The notes beneath the pieces were generated by a model. That model had not been told where the DNA came from. It was given only the letters and a program-made list of their open reading frames with translations, and searched no databases. Positions 1 to 12,301 of a DNA stretch of 64,000 bases are shown here, piece by piece (the first letter of the stretch is position 1; the number at the start of each line of letters is the position of its first letter). The position numbers and the translations under genes are program-made. The DNA comes from Edolisoma coerulescens (lineage: Eukaryota; Chordata; Aves; Passeriformes; Campephagidae): the NCBI GenBank assembly GCA_013397115.1, contig VWZW01004078.1, positions 274,311 to 338,310 of the forward strand. The letters run 5' to 3'.

Positions 1-299
1 TAATGTGAGGGAAATCTCCCCCAAGGGATTTGTGGATAGTATCTAAAAGTGATGTCAGTGTGGACATTAAATGATGCACTCAAAGGAAGGGATGTTACAA
101 TGATAGTCCTTGAGAGAACAGAGAAATGACCTATCAGGAACCTCAAGAAGCTTAACAAAGTGAAATGCATCTGAGACTGAAACACCCCACACAACAATAT
201 AGGCTGAATACTTACTAGTCCCAGTGGTGAAATTAAAGTGGGTTACGGAGAGTCTAAGCCAGAAAGGAGCAAAACCTGGCAGAGATGGATACTGCAAAA
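1..299. other. Unassigned AT-rich sequence
   Basis: No gene, RNA or recognisable repeat is visible. Short open frames on both strands have no family features. The right edge runs into an old minus-strand CR1 fragment whose exact boundary is blurred, so part of 220-299 may belong to it. Confidence 0.5.
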
Positions 300-575
300 C
301 CTTTCTATGCAACCTCCTTTACTCTTTGACTGTTCTCATGGTGAGAAAGCTTTTCTTCATATCCATTTTGAACTTATCTTGTTTCAATTTATGCCCACTG
401 TCTCTTTTCCTCCTATCCTGCACTTTTGTGAAGTGCCTGGCTCCCTCTTCTTAGTAAACTCAACCTAAGTACTGTGGGGCTCCTGTTAAGTGCTCCCAAA
501 GCCATCTTTTCCAGACTCACCAACCCCAATTCTTTTTGTTCTCATAAGGCAAGTGCTCCAAAACTGGGGCATGGG
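300..575 (-). mobile_element. CR1: CR1 LINE fragment, old and diverged
   Basis: Read on the minus strand, the segment follows the CR1 3' untranslated region. The visible blocks, in plus-strand order, correspond to the antisense of 'initial weak-conserved tail', 'CTGTTCTCAYGGTGA', 'CAATTTATGCCCACTGTCTC' and the 'AAGTGCTCCAAAACTGGGGC'-like block near 551-570. The terminal tail of the element is missing on the left, so this is an internal piece. Divergence from younger CR1 copies in the window is high, suggesting an old insertion. Short open frames across it are incidental. Confidence 0.7.
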
Positions 576-689
576 AGACTTTGCTTGTGAAAGCTGACAC
601 AACTGGAAAAGGCAGTAAGAAGAGAGAGACATTCACTGAGTGTGCATAGTAAAAAGCAGAAGCGAATATGTGTCATGACAAGTTTCAGT

Positions 690-856
690 TAGATAATAGG
701 AAACACTGTGTACCATGAAGGTAGTCTATCAGAGGGGCAGTGGATGCACTGTTCTTGGGAACTTTCAAACACTAATTTGATAAGGGCCTGTGCAATATGA
801 TTTGCTTTGGTTGGACCAGATAATCCCCCCTCCAACCTTAATAATTCTATGATCTT
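690..856 (+). mobile_element. CR1: CR1 LINE 3'-end fragment
   Basis: The plus strand shows the terminal part of CR1: a block like 'GGAAACACTGTG', a 'GGAACTTTCAAACACTAATT' block, then 'TTGGACCAGATAATC', a 'CCTCCAACCTTAATAATTC' block and the tail ending TTCTATGATC. This is the standard order at the 3' end of avian CR1 copies. It lies opposite in orientation to the older fragment at 300-575, so the two are separate insertions. Confidence 0.75.
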
Positions 857-3710
857 TGGAGATGAAAGTGAACCAAGCCATTCCTGTTTCTCAGCTTTTG
901 TTGAGTTTGAGCTTCTCTTTTGTGCTTATATTTTAAAGAGACAAATCCTTAGAAAGAGACAGCAAATTGATGAGGCAGGTGCTCTTTCCTTTCCCTATGT
1001 CAAAAGCCAGTTTATTGTACTGTACTCATCTGTCATTCAGGAACTTGCATTCAGGTGAAAAAAATGCACCTCCAGAGCTCTCATTTTTTTGTAGATAATT
1101 CAGTGAGACTTTTGAGGGAAAGAACAAAAATGGTTGTTATATATACAAGACAAATGTAAGCATATTGGAGTCTGAACTGTCGAAGAGAATACATGTTAAG
1201 AAATCCACACCCATGCATGCACAGTTCATATCAAAGGGCTGACCAACATAATTTGAGAATGAACTATTTTACCTAAAGGACAGAAAAAGTGTAGCATTCT
1301 CTGACTCCTGTTTTGTCAATTCAGAACTCAAGCCAAAGTCAAGACTTGCTCAAAGTCAGGCAAATGCTTAGGCTGATCTGTACCATTATGATGATACCTA
1401 TGCTAATGTGGATTAGACTCCTGATGGATTGTCATAGGATGTTGTTTGGAGATATACGTTTTATGTACTTCAAAACAAAAATTCTTTGCAAATTAAAGTT
1501 TTAAGTGATGAATCAATAATATAGAAAGTGATTTGTTATAGTCACAAGTCAAAAGTTGTGCAGTACGGTTTAAGGATATATTTCTTTTTATTTAGTGTGC
1601 CTTACAATGCTGAATGAACTCATGTCTGAACTTAGAGACAATCTAGAACCAGTTCATGCAAACTCTTATTGGCTGATTGCAGCTGCTAATGATCTGTAAA
1701 AGGAAAGTCAATTTACCCCTTGATAGACATTACTGTATCAAATGTAGCAAAAAAGCTAAGTGAAATGTGAAACGTTTGCTGTTCAGTGGGGAAAGATACT
1801 ATTAGTGTGTCCAGTTTCTTTCTTGGGGGCAAGGAAAATAGGTCTTCTTTGCACATTTGTTTTTTTGGCTGTTTACTAATGCAAGCCTAATTTTTATACG
1901 TGAGCTTATTATTATGTATACAATTTCACAGTCTCTTTCAGCTGTATTTACCACCTCTTAGATCAATAAACTACTCAAATTATGAAAAATTTTAGCTGCC
2001 ATGGTTGGCATACTATCAGACTAATTAATTTATTAAAGAACACTTGATATTCCCACACACCTTGATTGGCCTGCCTTGTATTCGTAACTTTTCTTCACTT
2101 CTGCTAAGCATAATATGATTCTTTGAATTAGAGAGTCTTGAATTTTTCTGAAGTTAATTAATGGAAAATATATTCCATGTTTCTCTCTTCATGTTATCTG
2201 GACACCGATTTTGATTTTTATTTGTTGGGTTTTTTTTTTTAATGGGGAAATCCTATATTGGCCGGAGTAGTGGGACAGATGTGCTGACAATATTATTTCC
2301 AGAGCACCATAAAATATGGTGAAAGAATTTTGAATGCTCAAAGTGAACTCTATTCAGCAACAACTAAAATATAGTGTGTTATCAGCATTATTCTCATGTA
2401 CACCCAAAACGTGGTACTGTACCAGATACTGAGAAGAAAATTCTCTATCCTAGCTGAAACTAATGGCAGTGGGGAAGCATGACCATGTAAGCGGAATCTT
2501 ACAGATAGTAGGCCTTTGGGACATTTTGTTCCCCTTCCCCTTCCGCTTCCACTCCCTCTCTAGCCTTTCTTCCATCTCCCTCCCTCCTTCCTTTTATTCT
2601 ATCTCTCTGTCTTCTTCTCTCCTCTATCTTGCTTACAAACAATAATGAAAGCTGACTCATAATTAGCTTATTTCTAAGCTAAGAACTAATTGCTGACTCA
2701 TACTGCAACACTAAAGAGAAAATAAATATTACAAAAATTCATGTATCTGTATTACAGATAGATTGGTATTTTGGTGAGTAACTTGGCTGTTGTGAAAGCC
2801 CTGAAATACTGTGTCTGCTCTTGGATCAGTTTAGGCACTTTACATAACAAATATGTAATGTCAACCTACTCTATATAAATAGAACTACTGCAAAAAACCA
2901 CTTCTGTATGTATAATCTCATGAATAAAGTTAGTATTTTTTAGCTACTCTCCTGCTCTTTCAAAATAAATTAAATTTGGGATATGCTTCGCATGTAATAT
3001 ACTGTCAACAAAAAAAACTTGCCACCACAGTACATTGGAGACAATCTTATTTTTTCTCAGCCCTCATTGCCATTTTTTACATCAATAGAGATGTTCCTAC
3101 AGTGGTTTTTTTGTGACCTTATGCTGAAATATGAAACAAGTTAGTGATAGAATATGATATTTCAATTCCTTTCCCTTTAAAATTGTCTTGGTTTACTGAC
3201 TGTAACTTTAGAATATCCTCAACATTATTTTAATGATCTAATTCATTTGCCATGATAATATGGTCCAGCACATTTATAGGCTCTACTTCTACAATGAATT
3301 AATAAGTCTGTTAGGTGTTTAAATATGAGATATGTTTACCAAGTGCTGAGTATTTTTTGTATATTTGAAAAGAGGCTGCTAATTTATTATTATATCACTC
3401 CATAGCCATGAGTTAGAGGATGTATCTCTTTGCTGGTATGTCCCTATTTTGACTTAAAACCACATGTCACAAAAGTTGCACGGTGCTCATCAAATTATAC
3501 TTTTTAAAATCAAATTATTATGACCTTCATATGTATGGAACAAGTGATGAATGCAGGAAGTGTTTCACTACAGCTAGAATCTGATTATAATAGTATTGAC
3601 TGTCTGAGGTCATTACTTACAATGCTTGGTCAAAGTTTTCATATCTGTTTTTTAGAAACTGAGGGCCATTTTTTTTTTCCTTTTTAGAGATTTTTTTAAT
3701 TGTCCTTCAC
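857..3710. other. Gene-free AT-rich stretch
   Basis: About 2.8 kb without a recognisable gene, RNA or dated transposon. It contains a pyrimidine tract (listed separately), a T-run near 2231-2240 and another at 3670-3679. Short open frames (63 codons or fewer, apart from one of 83 codons starting inside the CR1 tail) show no domain-like pattern. Confidence 0.6.
2525..2632 (+). repeat. Polypyrimidine (CT-rich) tract
   Basis: About 108 bases almost entirely C and T on the plus strand, with irregular CCCTT, CTTCC and TCTCT units. It is a low-complexity tract rather than a clean microsatellite. A 60-codon open frame crosses it (serine, leucine and phenylalanine rich) and is a by-product of composition. 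Long homopurine-homopyrimidine tracts can adopt triplex structure, but no function is shown here. Confidence 0.75.
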
Positions 3711-4293
3711 TGCTGTGGTTTAAATCTGGCCAGCCACCAAGCCCCACACAACCACTCACCCGTTCCACACACCAGAGGAACTAGGGAGAGAGTGAGAAGG
3801 GTAAAAGCCAGAAAAGTCATGAGTTGAGATAAAGACAGTTTAATAGGGAAAGCAAAAGCTGAGCACACAAAGAAAGCAAAGCAAGGAATTAACTCACTGC
3901 TTCCCATGGGCAGGCAGGTGTTCAGCCATCTCCGGGAGAGTGGGGCCCCATCACATGTAACAGTGACTTCATGCCATGACCCCGGCTGTCCCACACTCCC
4001 TTCTTCTTTCCCCCACTTTATATACTGAGCATGATGCCATACGGTCTGTAATATCCCTTTGGCCAGTTTGTGTCGCAGTCCTGGCTCTGTCCCCTCCCAG
4101 CCTCCCACACACCCCTAATTTCCTTGCCATCTTGACAGTACAAAAAGCAGAAAAGTCCTTGGCTCTGTGTGAGCTCTGCTCAGCAATGACAAAATCATAT
4201 CTACATTATCATCATCATGTTCACCAAAACACAGTCCCACACCAGCTACTGTGAAGGAAGTTAACTCTACCCCAGCCAAAAACAGTACCTACA
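3711..4293 (-). mobile_element. Solo LTR, ERVL-like family, copy 1 (minus)
   Basis: Read on the minus strand it starts near 4293 with a block ending in TTTTTGGCTGGGG and ends at 3711 in a GGTTTAAACCACAGCA-like block. It shares ordered landmarks with the copies at 23608 and 41984: the antisense of GCTGAGCAGTG near 4175, the antisense of GGAGATGGCTGAACACC at about 3919-3936, and ATTAAA followed by a TTTATCTCAA block (antisense of 3824-3844). A TATA box (antisense of TTTATATA, 4017-4024) is intact in this copy only. No internal retroviral genes or second LTR flank it, so it is a solo LTR left by recombination. I could not find a clean target-site duplication. The 133-codon open frame across it is not a gene. 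Confidence 0.85.
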
Positions 4294-6713
4294 TTTGGTA
4301 GAATATTCAGTGTTGTACATTTACAAAGTCTTAGATTCCTAGCTCTGGGAACTCACAACTGTGAAAAGCCCAAAGAGTGATTCTCTACTAAAGCAAAGCC
4401 AACTCATTTCTTTGGGAAGCAGTCTGCAAAAGAAAGTGGAGTATAGAGTGAGAATGGGGGCAGGCTGGAGAGGAATTTGAGTACTCAGGATGCCTACCCT
4501 GAAAATCAGCGTGTCAGAAAGCTTCCATGTGCAGGTGGCAAGAAACTGATAAAACCCAGGACTTTTTATTCATATTCACCCACAAAAACTAAGTAAAGAG
4601 GAAAACACTTGCCTCCTCCTGTGAGTCTTTAGATTAAAAATAAAATAACCCTCACCCCCTTTCTAGAATGAAACAGAACACAGTGAAAGACATTCTACAG
4701 TCAGTAGACTGGAGTCTTCAGTGACTGAAGCAGTAGGCTGTCTAGCTATGTTTCATTTTGCTTGATTTTCTCTAGACCAATTCCTGACAGAAAGTTCAAA
4801 TTACTAGACAATTACGTTAGAAGCAGTTGAGGGGTGGGTCATCATAGGAACACCATCTTCTCTAATTTTGTTTTGACAAATGCTCTCAGTGTGGGGTGTT
4901 CTTTTAAGATGTCTAGCAAACTGAATCTTTCAAAAGATACAGAAATGGGGACCCTTAACATAAAATTCAAATTGCTTACTGTTTTATGTGTAGGTTTTAG
5001 ACATCTCACTTAAACTAGTCAATATAAATAAATAAGGACGTCCAATGCATGATTTGATAACTAGTTTGAATGTTGACATCTATTTTGTAGAACTCAAAAA
5101 CTGTGTGAGATGGTCCTGTTTCTCTCATCAGCTGTAGCTGTATACATTATTGACAACTGTGCTTCTGGACATATTTACCTGTGGGAATACAGGCTTTTCT
5201 TTGTATAGGCTTTGTAGGGACAATAATTCTTAGATTGCTCTTCTGAACATAGACATTAAGTTCTGCTTTAGTAGTCTATGTGATTTTCCATATTTTTCCA
5301 ATAGCTTCTTTGATTCATCTTCTGGACACAGGTATGAAAAAAGTTATTCTTTTCCCCTAAAAAAAAACTATACTAAAAATATGATCACATCCTTATATCA
5401 TATCTCCAACAGCCTTTCAAGCAGAGAATCTAACAATGATTGAAGAAACTCTGGGAATAGAGCACTATAAAAACATATTGTTTTCTGAAATGTCTGAGGA
5501 TTTTGTTCCATTTTGAATAAAATAGACATATATTCATTAGGATATTTCTTCTCTCCAGCTGGGATCTCACTCTGGATCTATATATGTTTAATTAATGCAC
5601 GCAAAATGGAAATCCTTGGGAGAAATATCTGTCCCAGATTAGTCAAAAGTCATGGGACTGCTACATCTTCCTGAAATTTAGAAATTGCCTACTGTAGTCA
5701 CCACAGAAGAGGTGGGATTTTTGACTTAATTCTCCAGATTTTCATGGAATTGTTCCAATCATTTATAAATTAGAAACACCACTTCCATTCACTAATTTTG
5801 TGTTCTCCAGTAGCTTATTAAACGTGATTTATCAATATGATCTAATAATGTCTCTCATTAGACAGAGGAGTGCTTATTTTGCAAATCACACTTGTTTATT
5901 TTGTGACTGAGTTAGTGAAGTTTTTGATGTTGTTACTACTTGTCTACTTCTAGAGATGTACATACTGCCTGTGTTGACACTTCAGTAATTTTGTTAATTT
6001 TTATTAGGGTAATAAAAATAATGATAATTGAATCTTAGCTGCTATTGACTCCTTCCACATCCCAAGTTAGACAATACATGAAAAGGTTTGGGGGTTTTGT
6101 TTGTTTGGGTTTTTTATTTTATTTTTAAATTTGAATGTATTTTAGGGATATTTTTCTCTTTTTTTGCTTTTAATTTTTAGTGAATTGTGTAATTACAGTG
6201 AGTTTTAATGAATAATGAAAGTAATTTATTGGTAGGAAGCAAGTTATTTCTCACCTACAAAAGTTTACACTGAAATTTTCATTTCATTTAGAAGACAGTA
6301 AACTAATCATTTATGATATATTTATAATTTATGACCAATTTTTTGGGTTTTGATTCCAGTCCAGATTACCAAAATCATTGTGTACTTGTATTTGCCACTA
6401 GCAAACTCATGGATTGGTATCCCATTTGCAGATTATTCTGCTAATAGTGACACTGAATCACCATGTAACTGGATTTCTGAAAACATATTCAAGTGTCATC
6501 TAGGTCATTTGATTTAGACATTCTCCCAACCCACAGTGGTAGAATTGTTTGAAATAAATTCAGTGTAGAGATTATAAAGGCTAGAACACTTATCCCTCAA
6601 GACTGAGTTACAAAACAGCCCAATAAAATATTTTCTTTTATTTGTAGGTTTCTTGTCTTGTAATTGACAAGTTTTTTGGATAATGGAATCAATGGGGGAA
6701 CACATTGTTTATA
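4294..6713. other. Gene-free AT-rich stretch
   Basis: About 2.4 kb with no recognisable gene, RNA or transposon. T-rich stretches such as 6090-6180 are low complexity. No open frame of note is present apart from a 63-codon minus frame at 6514-6705 with no domain-like pattern. Confidence 0.6.
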
Positions 6714-7341
6714 ATATCATAAAATGTTAATGTTGGAAAAGACGTCTACAATTATCAGTTGCAACTGTTAACCCAGCACCACCCTGTTCACCAGTAAACT
6801 ATGTCCCCAAGTGCCACATCCAGGCACCTTTTGAATGCCTCCCTGAATGGTGATATCATCACTTTCCTGAGCAGCCTGTTCCAATACCTGACCATACTTC
6901 CAGTGAAAAATTTTTCCTAATATCCAATTTAAACCTCTCCCGGTGCAAATTAAGGCCATTTCCTCTAGTTCTGTCACTTGTTCTCTGGGAGAACAGACCA
7001 ACCACCACCTCACTCAGATCTCCTTTCTAGTAGTTGTAGAGAGTGATAAGGTTTGTCATCGTGTTGTGCACACACACACATGCATGCACCCCCTCCTGGG
7101 AGCCTCCTTTCCTCCAGGCTAAACTACCCCAGTTCCCCCAGCTGCTCCTCATGAGACTTGTGCTCCAGACCCTTCATCAGCTCCATTGCTCTTCTCTGGA
7201 CACGCCCCAGCACCTCCATGTCGTTCTTGTAGCGAAGGGCCCAGAACTGAGCTGCAGGATTTGAGATGCATCCTCACCAGGGCTGATGATCCCTGCCCTA
7301 CACCTACTGGACACTATTGCTGCTGCAAACTATTACAAACA
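6714..7341 (-). mobile_element. CR1: CR1 LINE fragment, about 600 bp, interrupted
   Basis: On the minus strand this is a long CR1 3' portion. From left to right it gives the antisense of the tail (TCATAAAATGTTAATGTTGG), then the GGTGATATCATCACTTTCC, GAGCAGCCTGTTCCAATACC, AATTAAGGCCATTTCCTCT, CCAGGCTAAACTACCCCAGT, TGGACACGCCCCAGCACCTC and GGGCCCAGAACTGAGCTGC blocks, and it runs into the segment just before an LTR insertion. About 30 bases at 7062-7095 have been replaced by a CA repeat with flanking GCATGCACC. Short open frames here are antisense artefacts. Confidence 0.88.
7066..7090. repeat. Short CA microsatellite inside CR1
   Basis: An alternating CA run followed by TGCATGCACC stands where CR1 copies normally carry the block between 'GATAAGGT' and 'GAGCCTCC'. 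It looks like local replication slippage or a small replacement within the CR1 body. Confidence 0.7.
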
Positions 7342-7346
7342 TGCTA

Positions 7347-7752
7347 TGCTGGAGTGGTGACCTGGTTTTGGTTCCTAGTAGAGCATTGTGTTAAGTTATC
7401 AGCCCCTTGTCTCCATCCTACCTGCTGTAGTCCTTTTGAATTTCCTTGTATGGTCCTGTTTTACGCTCGCCCCTCCCCATACCTTTCCGATTGGTTTGTT
7501 CATATTATGCTTCAGACCCCGGCTACCCTGCCTATAAAGTCCTGTGCCTCCATTGTGTGACGTCTTTTGGCCTCTGGAGTTCTTCCCCTGAATAAACCTA
7601 TGAACCCCAAGCCGAGACCCCTCTCGCTTCTTTATCTCCTCGATGCCGTTCAGCTGAGAGCTGCCTCTGACTGCCTCTCCGGGGCAGTCAGGGAGCGTCC
7701 GGTGCCCGAAGTCAGAGCCTGCTAGCAAGGGGAGAGAAAAGAAACGACAACA
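7347..7752 (+). mobile_element. Solo LTR inserted in a CR1 copy
   Basis: This 406-bp segment is more GC-rich than its surroundings and is organised like a retroviral LTR. A TATA box (TATAAAG, 7533-7539) is followed by a polyadenylation signal (AATAAA, 7591-7596), a U5-like region rich in CTCTCGCTTC and CCGGTGCCCG blocks, and a terminal GACAACA. It interrupts the minus-strand CR1 to its left. If it starts TGCTGG at 7347, the flanks are TGCTA (7342-7346) and TGCTG (7753-7757), a target-site duplication with one mismatch. The 5' boundary is less certain than the 3' one. No retroviral genes are attached. The superfamily is not assigned. Open frames across it (124 codons plus, 109 codons minus) are incidental. 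Confidence 0.72.
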
Positions 7753-7757
7753 TGCTG

Positions 7758-10700
7758 GAACTCTTGTGTTAGGAGTTATTACTACCTTATCAATGAAGGC
7801 AAGGAAACAGGTATTTTATTTCTATTTAAAAATGCACCGGATGGAAACACAGGTTATGAATAAATTACAGGAGAATCTTTAACTCTTAATGTGGTGAAGA
7901 CACAATCATAGTCACGAGGTGAATAAGTCCAAAAACTTTGAACGTTATGATCCATAAATTTGTGATAATCAATTTCTGAATTTACATAGTAGGAAGATGG
8001 GTTAAGTATAGGGGAAAACACTTTGCAGTCTTTGCTACTAAAAATATAAATTTTCACTTCAGAGTTAATAAACTCATAATGTCTAAGAAGCCATTTCCCT
8101 TATTTAACGTAGTTCCTGTTTGATAAATCGTACTCTCTCGTATAAGTAGAATCAAAATCTGGCATCAGAACAGATATTTCTTCTAGAATATGGAGGTATA
8201 TATCTTTATTTGATTAAGTATTTGATGCTTACCTATTACTTTTAAAATCTAATATTTAATCCAGCAACATTGGTTAACTTTAGAAACAGAGCCTGCATAA
8301 AATACTGAACTTATATCCTACAGAACCTTAAATAACTGGCAATTCATGTTCTAGATAAATGGCAATATCCTTTAATTGGTCAAAGACAAAGATTGTATGT
8401 AGGTAGGTAATTTATACGTCTTTGCTCTCTTGTTTATTCTTTGAATTTATATTTTAACTTGTGAAATATGAAACAGATGTTGCTCTTTATATTATAGCTA
8501 GAATGCAAAAGAAAAGAATGATAGTCATAAGATAAGAAATATCACTCTGCACCCATGACACCTACACAGCCCAGGAAGTTCCAAAGTAATAACAGATTCC
8601 TGGTTCTCCAGCTAAGATCTATGCAAGAAAATTAATAAGAAAATGCCTTCATTTCATCATGATGGCATTTGGGAGTTTTAGAACCCTCTAGTCCATTAGT
8701 CAGTTTTGTTAATGACTGTGCTCATCCTTTTAATCATGTGAAACACGTTGACTGAGCTTCATTTTGTTCAAAGTGCCTTTCAGAAGCCTGAAGAGAAACT
8801 GAATGGTGTGAAACTTTACCTTTCTCACTCCGGCTTATATTTGCTCATGTATATTAGCAACATATAGCTAGCTTCATTTGTGATTTATGTGCAGATACAA
8901 TATATCCATAGTTTGTAAGAAAAAACCCTACCCATTTGAATGAATTAAAAATTGAAATTTGAGTGCCTAATGTGTTGCCAGATTGTCTGTTTTACATGTG
9001 AGTATTTCTAACCTATCTTCCTAGTGATAATTATGGAAAACTTATTGATACCTGCACTTCTTTATTTTCATTATTCTTGCACAAATATTGTATTTACAAA
9101 ATTATTTCAGCTCTGTGAACAACTCTTTTTGCCTGCAATTAAGGAATTTCCAATATCAGATCTACAGTCTTGGAGGACTGGTTTTTGTTTTCAGAATGAC
9201 TGCTTTATATCCAACTAAATGAGCAGATTTTGGAATTTTGCCAGCATGAATTTGAAGAGCTATATTACAGGGAGATTGAAACAAAACACAAAAGTATTTC
9301 TACTAAACATACAATATTGTTTATATATATATTTCTACCCCTTTTTTCATTATGAGAACACACTGTGATGTATTATGACAAATTTAAACCCTGTATATGG
9401 AAACAGAATAAAACAATAACACTTAGTACAAGCAGAACTATAGCATTTAATTGAAAAAAAAAAAAATAAAGATCCTGTAGAGCAAAAGGTCCTGTAAAGC
9501 CTTGTTTCTGCATAACAGTGGAAATGTTTAAGCTGTGTACTTTCAGGAGTCTCTTTATTGCCTGAGATTTTTGCATTTGTAAATGTCAGTCTTTTAAGAG
9601 TTTAACCAAAATTCAACACTGTCTCAAAAAACACTGTTTAAAAAAACAACAGTATTCTTCTGCTTTGTTGTTGGACACCTTACATTCATAATGCTTTCAA
9701 AACACATCTGACACATACTAATGGTACTGGACTCCCTCATTAAGAAGTAATCAGTGATATTTCCTTATTTTTTTTAAGAAAAAAAAAAAAAAAAGACCCT
9801 TTCTATGTAATGCTTGTAGAACTTACTCCAAAACCAGAAGATGAGGAATAGATGCTTATTTTAGTCTGAGAGCATTCAGAACCAACATCTCTAAAAAGTT
9901 CCCCACCTGACAAGCAAAGAAGGCCTTTTAGAAGCATATGAAATCTCCCATCATTACAGCATTTCTATGATGGGAAACCAGGAAAGAAATCAAGAGGTTC
10001 TGGGAGGAAAAAAGTTCCAAATGGCTGCACAATTTTTCTGTATTTTTTTGTTGTTCAGTGTGAAAATTTTATTTCCTCCTTCCCCCCCACCCCGTACACA
10101 TATTGTATTCTAAAAGTAATTCTAAATACATATCTTTTCAATAAACTAGTATCAGGAGCTAATTAGTTTGGTGAGTTTTGGTTAAAAAGACTCTTAGAAT
10201 CATTTTATAGCTATATAAGTTCTGATAACTTTTTTATCTGATATCTCTTACCTTTTAAACAATAAGTTCTCAGTGTACAAACTAAAAATATTAAAATTTA
10301 AGTGAGTGCTTTATGTGTTCACTTGTGATGTGTAGAGAACTTCAGTAATCTCTGAAACACAAGTACAAAGTCTGTTTGCTCCTCTCCATTATGCTTGTTT
10401 GAATTCTTTAAAATCAATCCATGCTGATAATAGAGAGAATAATCTTTTTACCAAGAAAATAAGTAGTTTTGGATAAAAATGCACTAAAGTATTCTCTTAT
10501 CAGGCAGAAGAAGAGAATAATTATTTTAATGTGTTTTCCATAACAATGTTTAGCTTCATGTGATTTCGCTCCTTAAGGGAAAAAATAGTTGTTCTACAAT
10601 GTTTAACAAACAATGAGTTTGCTGTTTTGGTTTTTTTAGGTAATTTCACAAACCTTTTCTTTTAATAGACACTTGTTCACATACTAGATGCATTTTAGGC

Positions 10701-11549
10701 ATTTTGAACCTGCAAATTGAAAAAAATCCCATGTATTCCACCCTGCTGTGAATTTTCTCATTTAAAGATCCTCTTCAATGGTTATCTACGTAGAAATGAC
10801 CTACTTTGTGTTCACTGACTAATTAGTCCAGTTCTAATTCAATCCACATTTAGGTAAATTGCTTCAGAGAGAGCTGGGTCAAGCTGTTGTGTTTTTCACA
10901 GTGTTTGATGTGATTGTTCTGGTGCACTCATAGAAATAAACAAAAACTGGAACTATTTCACCCCTCCTAGGAAACTTACAGTAGTAGTTGTAATTTTAAT
11001 TGTCATTTGTTTCTCATTATATATTTATACAATTATGCATATATAACATTATTTTTCCTTTAAACCAGCCTGTCTCTGACTTGTGCAGGCATTTTGCAGT
11101 GAACATGATGACCTTCATGTTGCTGAGATGCCATTTTCTGATTCTCTACTTATTTCTAAAGTATTTATACATTTTCTTGTCCACATCTTCTCTCTTTAAT
11201 TCTTAACCTGCTAACTATTACCATCTCAAAAATGTGTTTAAAATTTTGATGTGCCCTTAGCTTTCTCACAAATCACCAACAATTTCCTACGCACAACTGA
11301 GCAAAATTCACACAGTGGTGCCTCACTAAGACATTCTAGTCTATGACGCTATTTATCTTAGTTCCAAATAGTTTTGGATACCTCCTACTATGCATACAGA
11401 TGTCCACAGCATGACTCAACTTCCAAGACACAGAGATTCAACAGTCCCACAATATTACAATTGGATTGCTGAAATGCATGTACATATGAATAATTCCTTT
11501 CTGTTATCTGTCAGATAGTACAGAAATCAGAATAGATAAATCATTGTCC
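7758..11549. other. Gene-free AT-rich stretch
   Basis: About 3.8 kb with no gene or classified repeat apart from a few bases at the left edge that may be residual CR1. It holds A-runs at 9454-9466 and 9779-9794, the second next to a T-run at 9768-9775, and a C-run near 10082-10089. The longest open frames are below 70 codons and none is protein-like. Confidence 0.6.
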
Positions 11550-11778
11550 AGTGATGAGTGGTGTCCCCTGGGTTTGGTACTGGGGCCAGTACTAAGGTTC
11601 AGCATCTTTGTTGACAACAAGAACAGTGCACTCTCAGCAAGTTCACTGATGACACCAAGCTGTGTGGTGCAGTCATCGCACTGGAGGGGAGGGATGCCAT
11701 CCGGAGGAACCTGGACACACTTGAGATGTGGGCTGATGCAAACCTCATGAAGTTAAATAAAGGGAAATGCAGGGTCCT
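11550..11778 (+). pseudogene. CR1 reverse transcriptase remnant
   Basis: Translation shows the palm-domain tail of the CR1 reverse transcriptase split over frames. One frame keeps a 'VLGPVL' block. After a small deletion, another frame (codons from 11627) gives TLSKF, the catalytic box as F-T-D-D at 11642-11653 (the family usually has F-A-D-D), and then NLDTLE and NKGKCRVL blocks. The metal-binding aspartate pair is therefore still readable but the reading frame is not. The remnant is cut at 11778 by the LTR. It is a dead fragment of a non-LTR retrotransposon, not a host gene. Confidence 0.82.
11774..11778. repeat. Target-site duplication, left copy (GTCCT)
   Basis: GTCCT immediately precedes the LTR and is repeated exactly at 12297-12301. 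Joining the CR1 halves across one copy restores a continuous CR1-like reading, which supports it as the integration target. Confidence 0.85.
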
Positions 11779-12296
11779 TGTTAAGGAAACTTCCCCCTGG
11801 GGCCATCCAGGAGCCACTCTGGCAGTCATTCTGGCACCACCTGAGCTGGGACTGAAGCCCCTCTGCAGCTACACACCCCACACTCACATGATCAGACCAG
11901 GTTTGTTTACCAGCTTGACCTTAGGTTTTCCATAGCAGAGTCTCAAATGTTCCTATCTTTAAAATAATTTTCTCCTGGTGCCACAACTAAATGATAAAAT
12001 CACAGAATATCAGCTTGAGCTGGGTGCCTCTGGGAACGGACCCTGAACAAAGGAATCCCTGGACTTTTATATCCTTACAGTCCAAGTACTGTAAAGTCTG
12101 GTGTTTGTCAGCTCCAGACACATCACAGAGTGTCCTGTCACCTGGCTGGGCCACAGGTTCCCATACTCTTTGTTATGCAGTTAATCAGCAGTTCAAGACC
12201 TCTTTCCTCGGCCCAGTGTCCTGCCCCCAGAGTTCAGCCTGCCACTTGCAGTGCAGCTGCACTCCAAGCTGCCTGCACCAAATGTATTCCTCAACA
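11779..12296 (-). mobile_element. Solo LTR (518 bp) nested in CR1
   Basis: The segment starts TGTTAAGG and ends CTCAACA, giving the TG...CA termini of an LTR with a short TGTT/AACA inverted repeat, and is bounded by perfect 5-bp direct repeats GTCCT. CR1 sequence continues on both sides. Terminal symmetry leaves orientation open, but the minus strand carries a good TATA box (antisense of CTTTTATA, 12064-12071) while the plus strand has no convincing promoter or polyadenylation signal, so minus is preferred. No gag, pol or env is present. A 5-bp duplication fits some avian ERV classes but does not fix the family. Open frames of 120 and 75 codons within it are incidental. Confidence 0.85.
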
Positions 12297-12301
12297 GTCC
12301 T
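12297..12301. repeat. Target-site duplication, right copy (GTCCT)
   Basis: Exact match to 11774-11778 directly after the LTR end AACA, consistent with a 5-bp staggered integration cut. Confidence 0.85.

Noticed and set aside
3707..4108. 133-codon minus-strand open frame
   Set aside because: Lies within the solo LTR at 3711-4293 and ends in flanking DNA. LTRs of this family are non-coding.
7186..7560. 124-codon plus-strand open frame
   Set aside because: Runs from antisense CR1 into an unrelated LTR, so it cannot be an ancestral protein.
9768..9794. T-run followed by A-run considered as a hairpin or terminator
   Set aside because: Simple homopolymers in AT-rich DNA, with no gene nearby to end.
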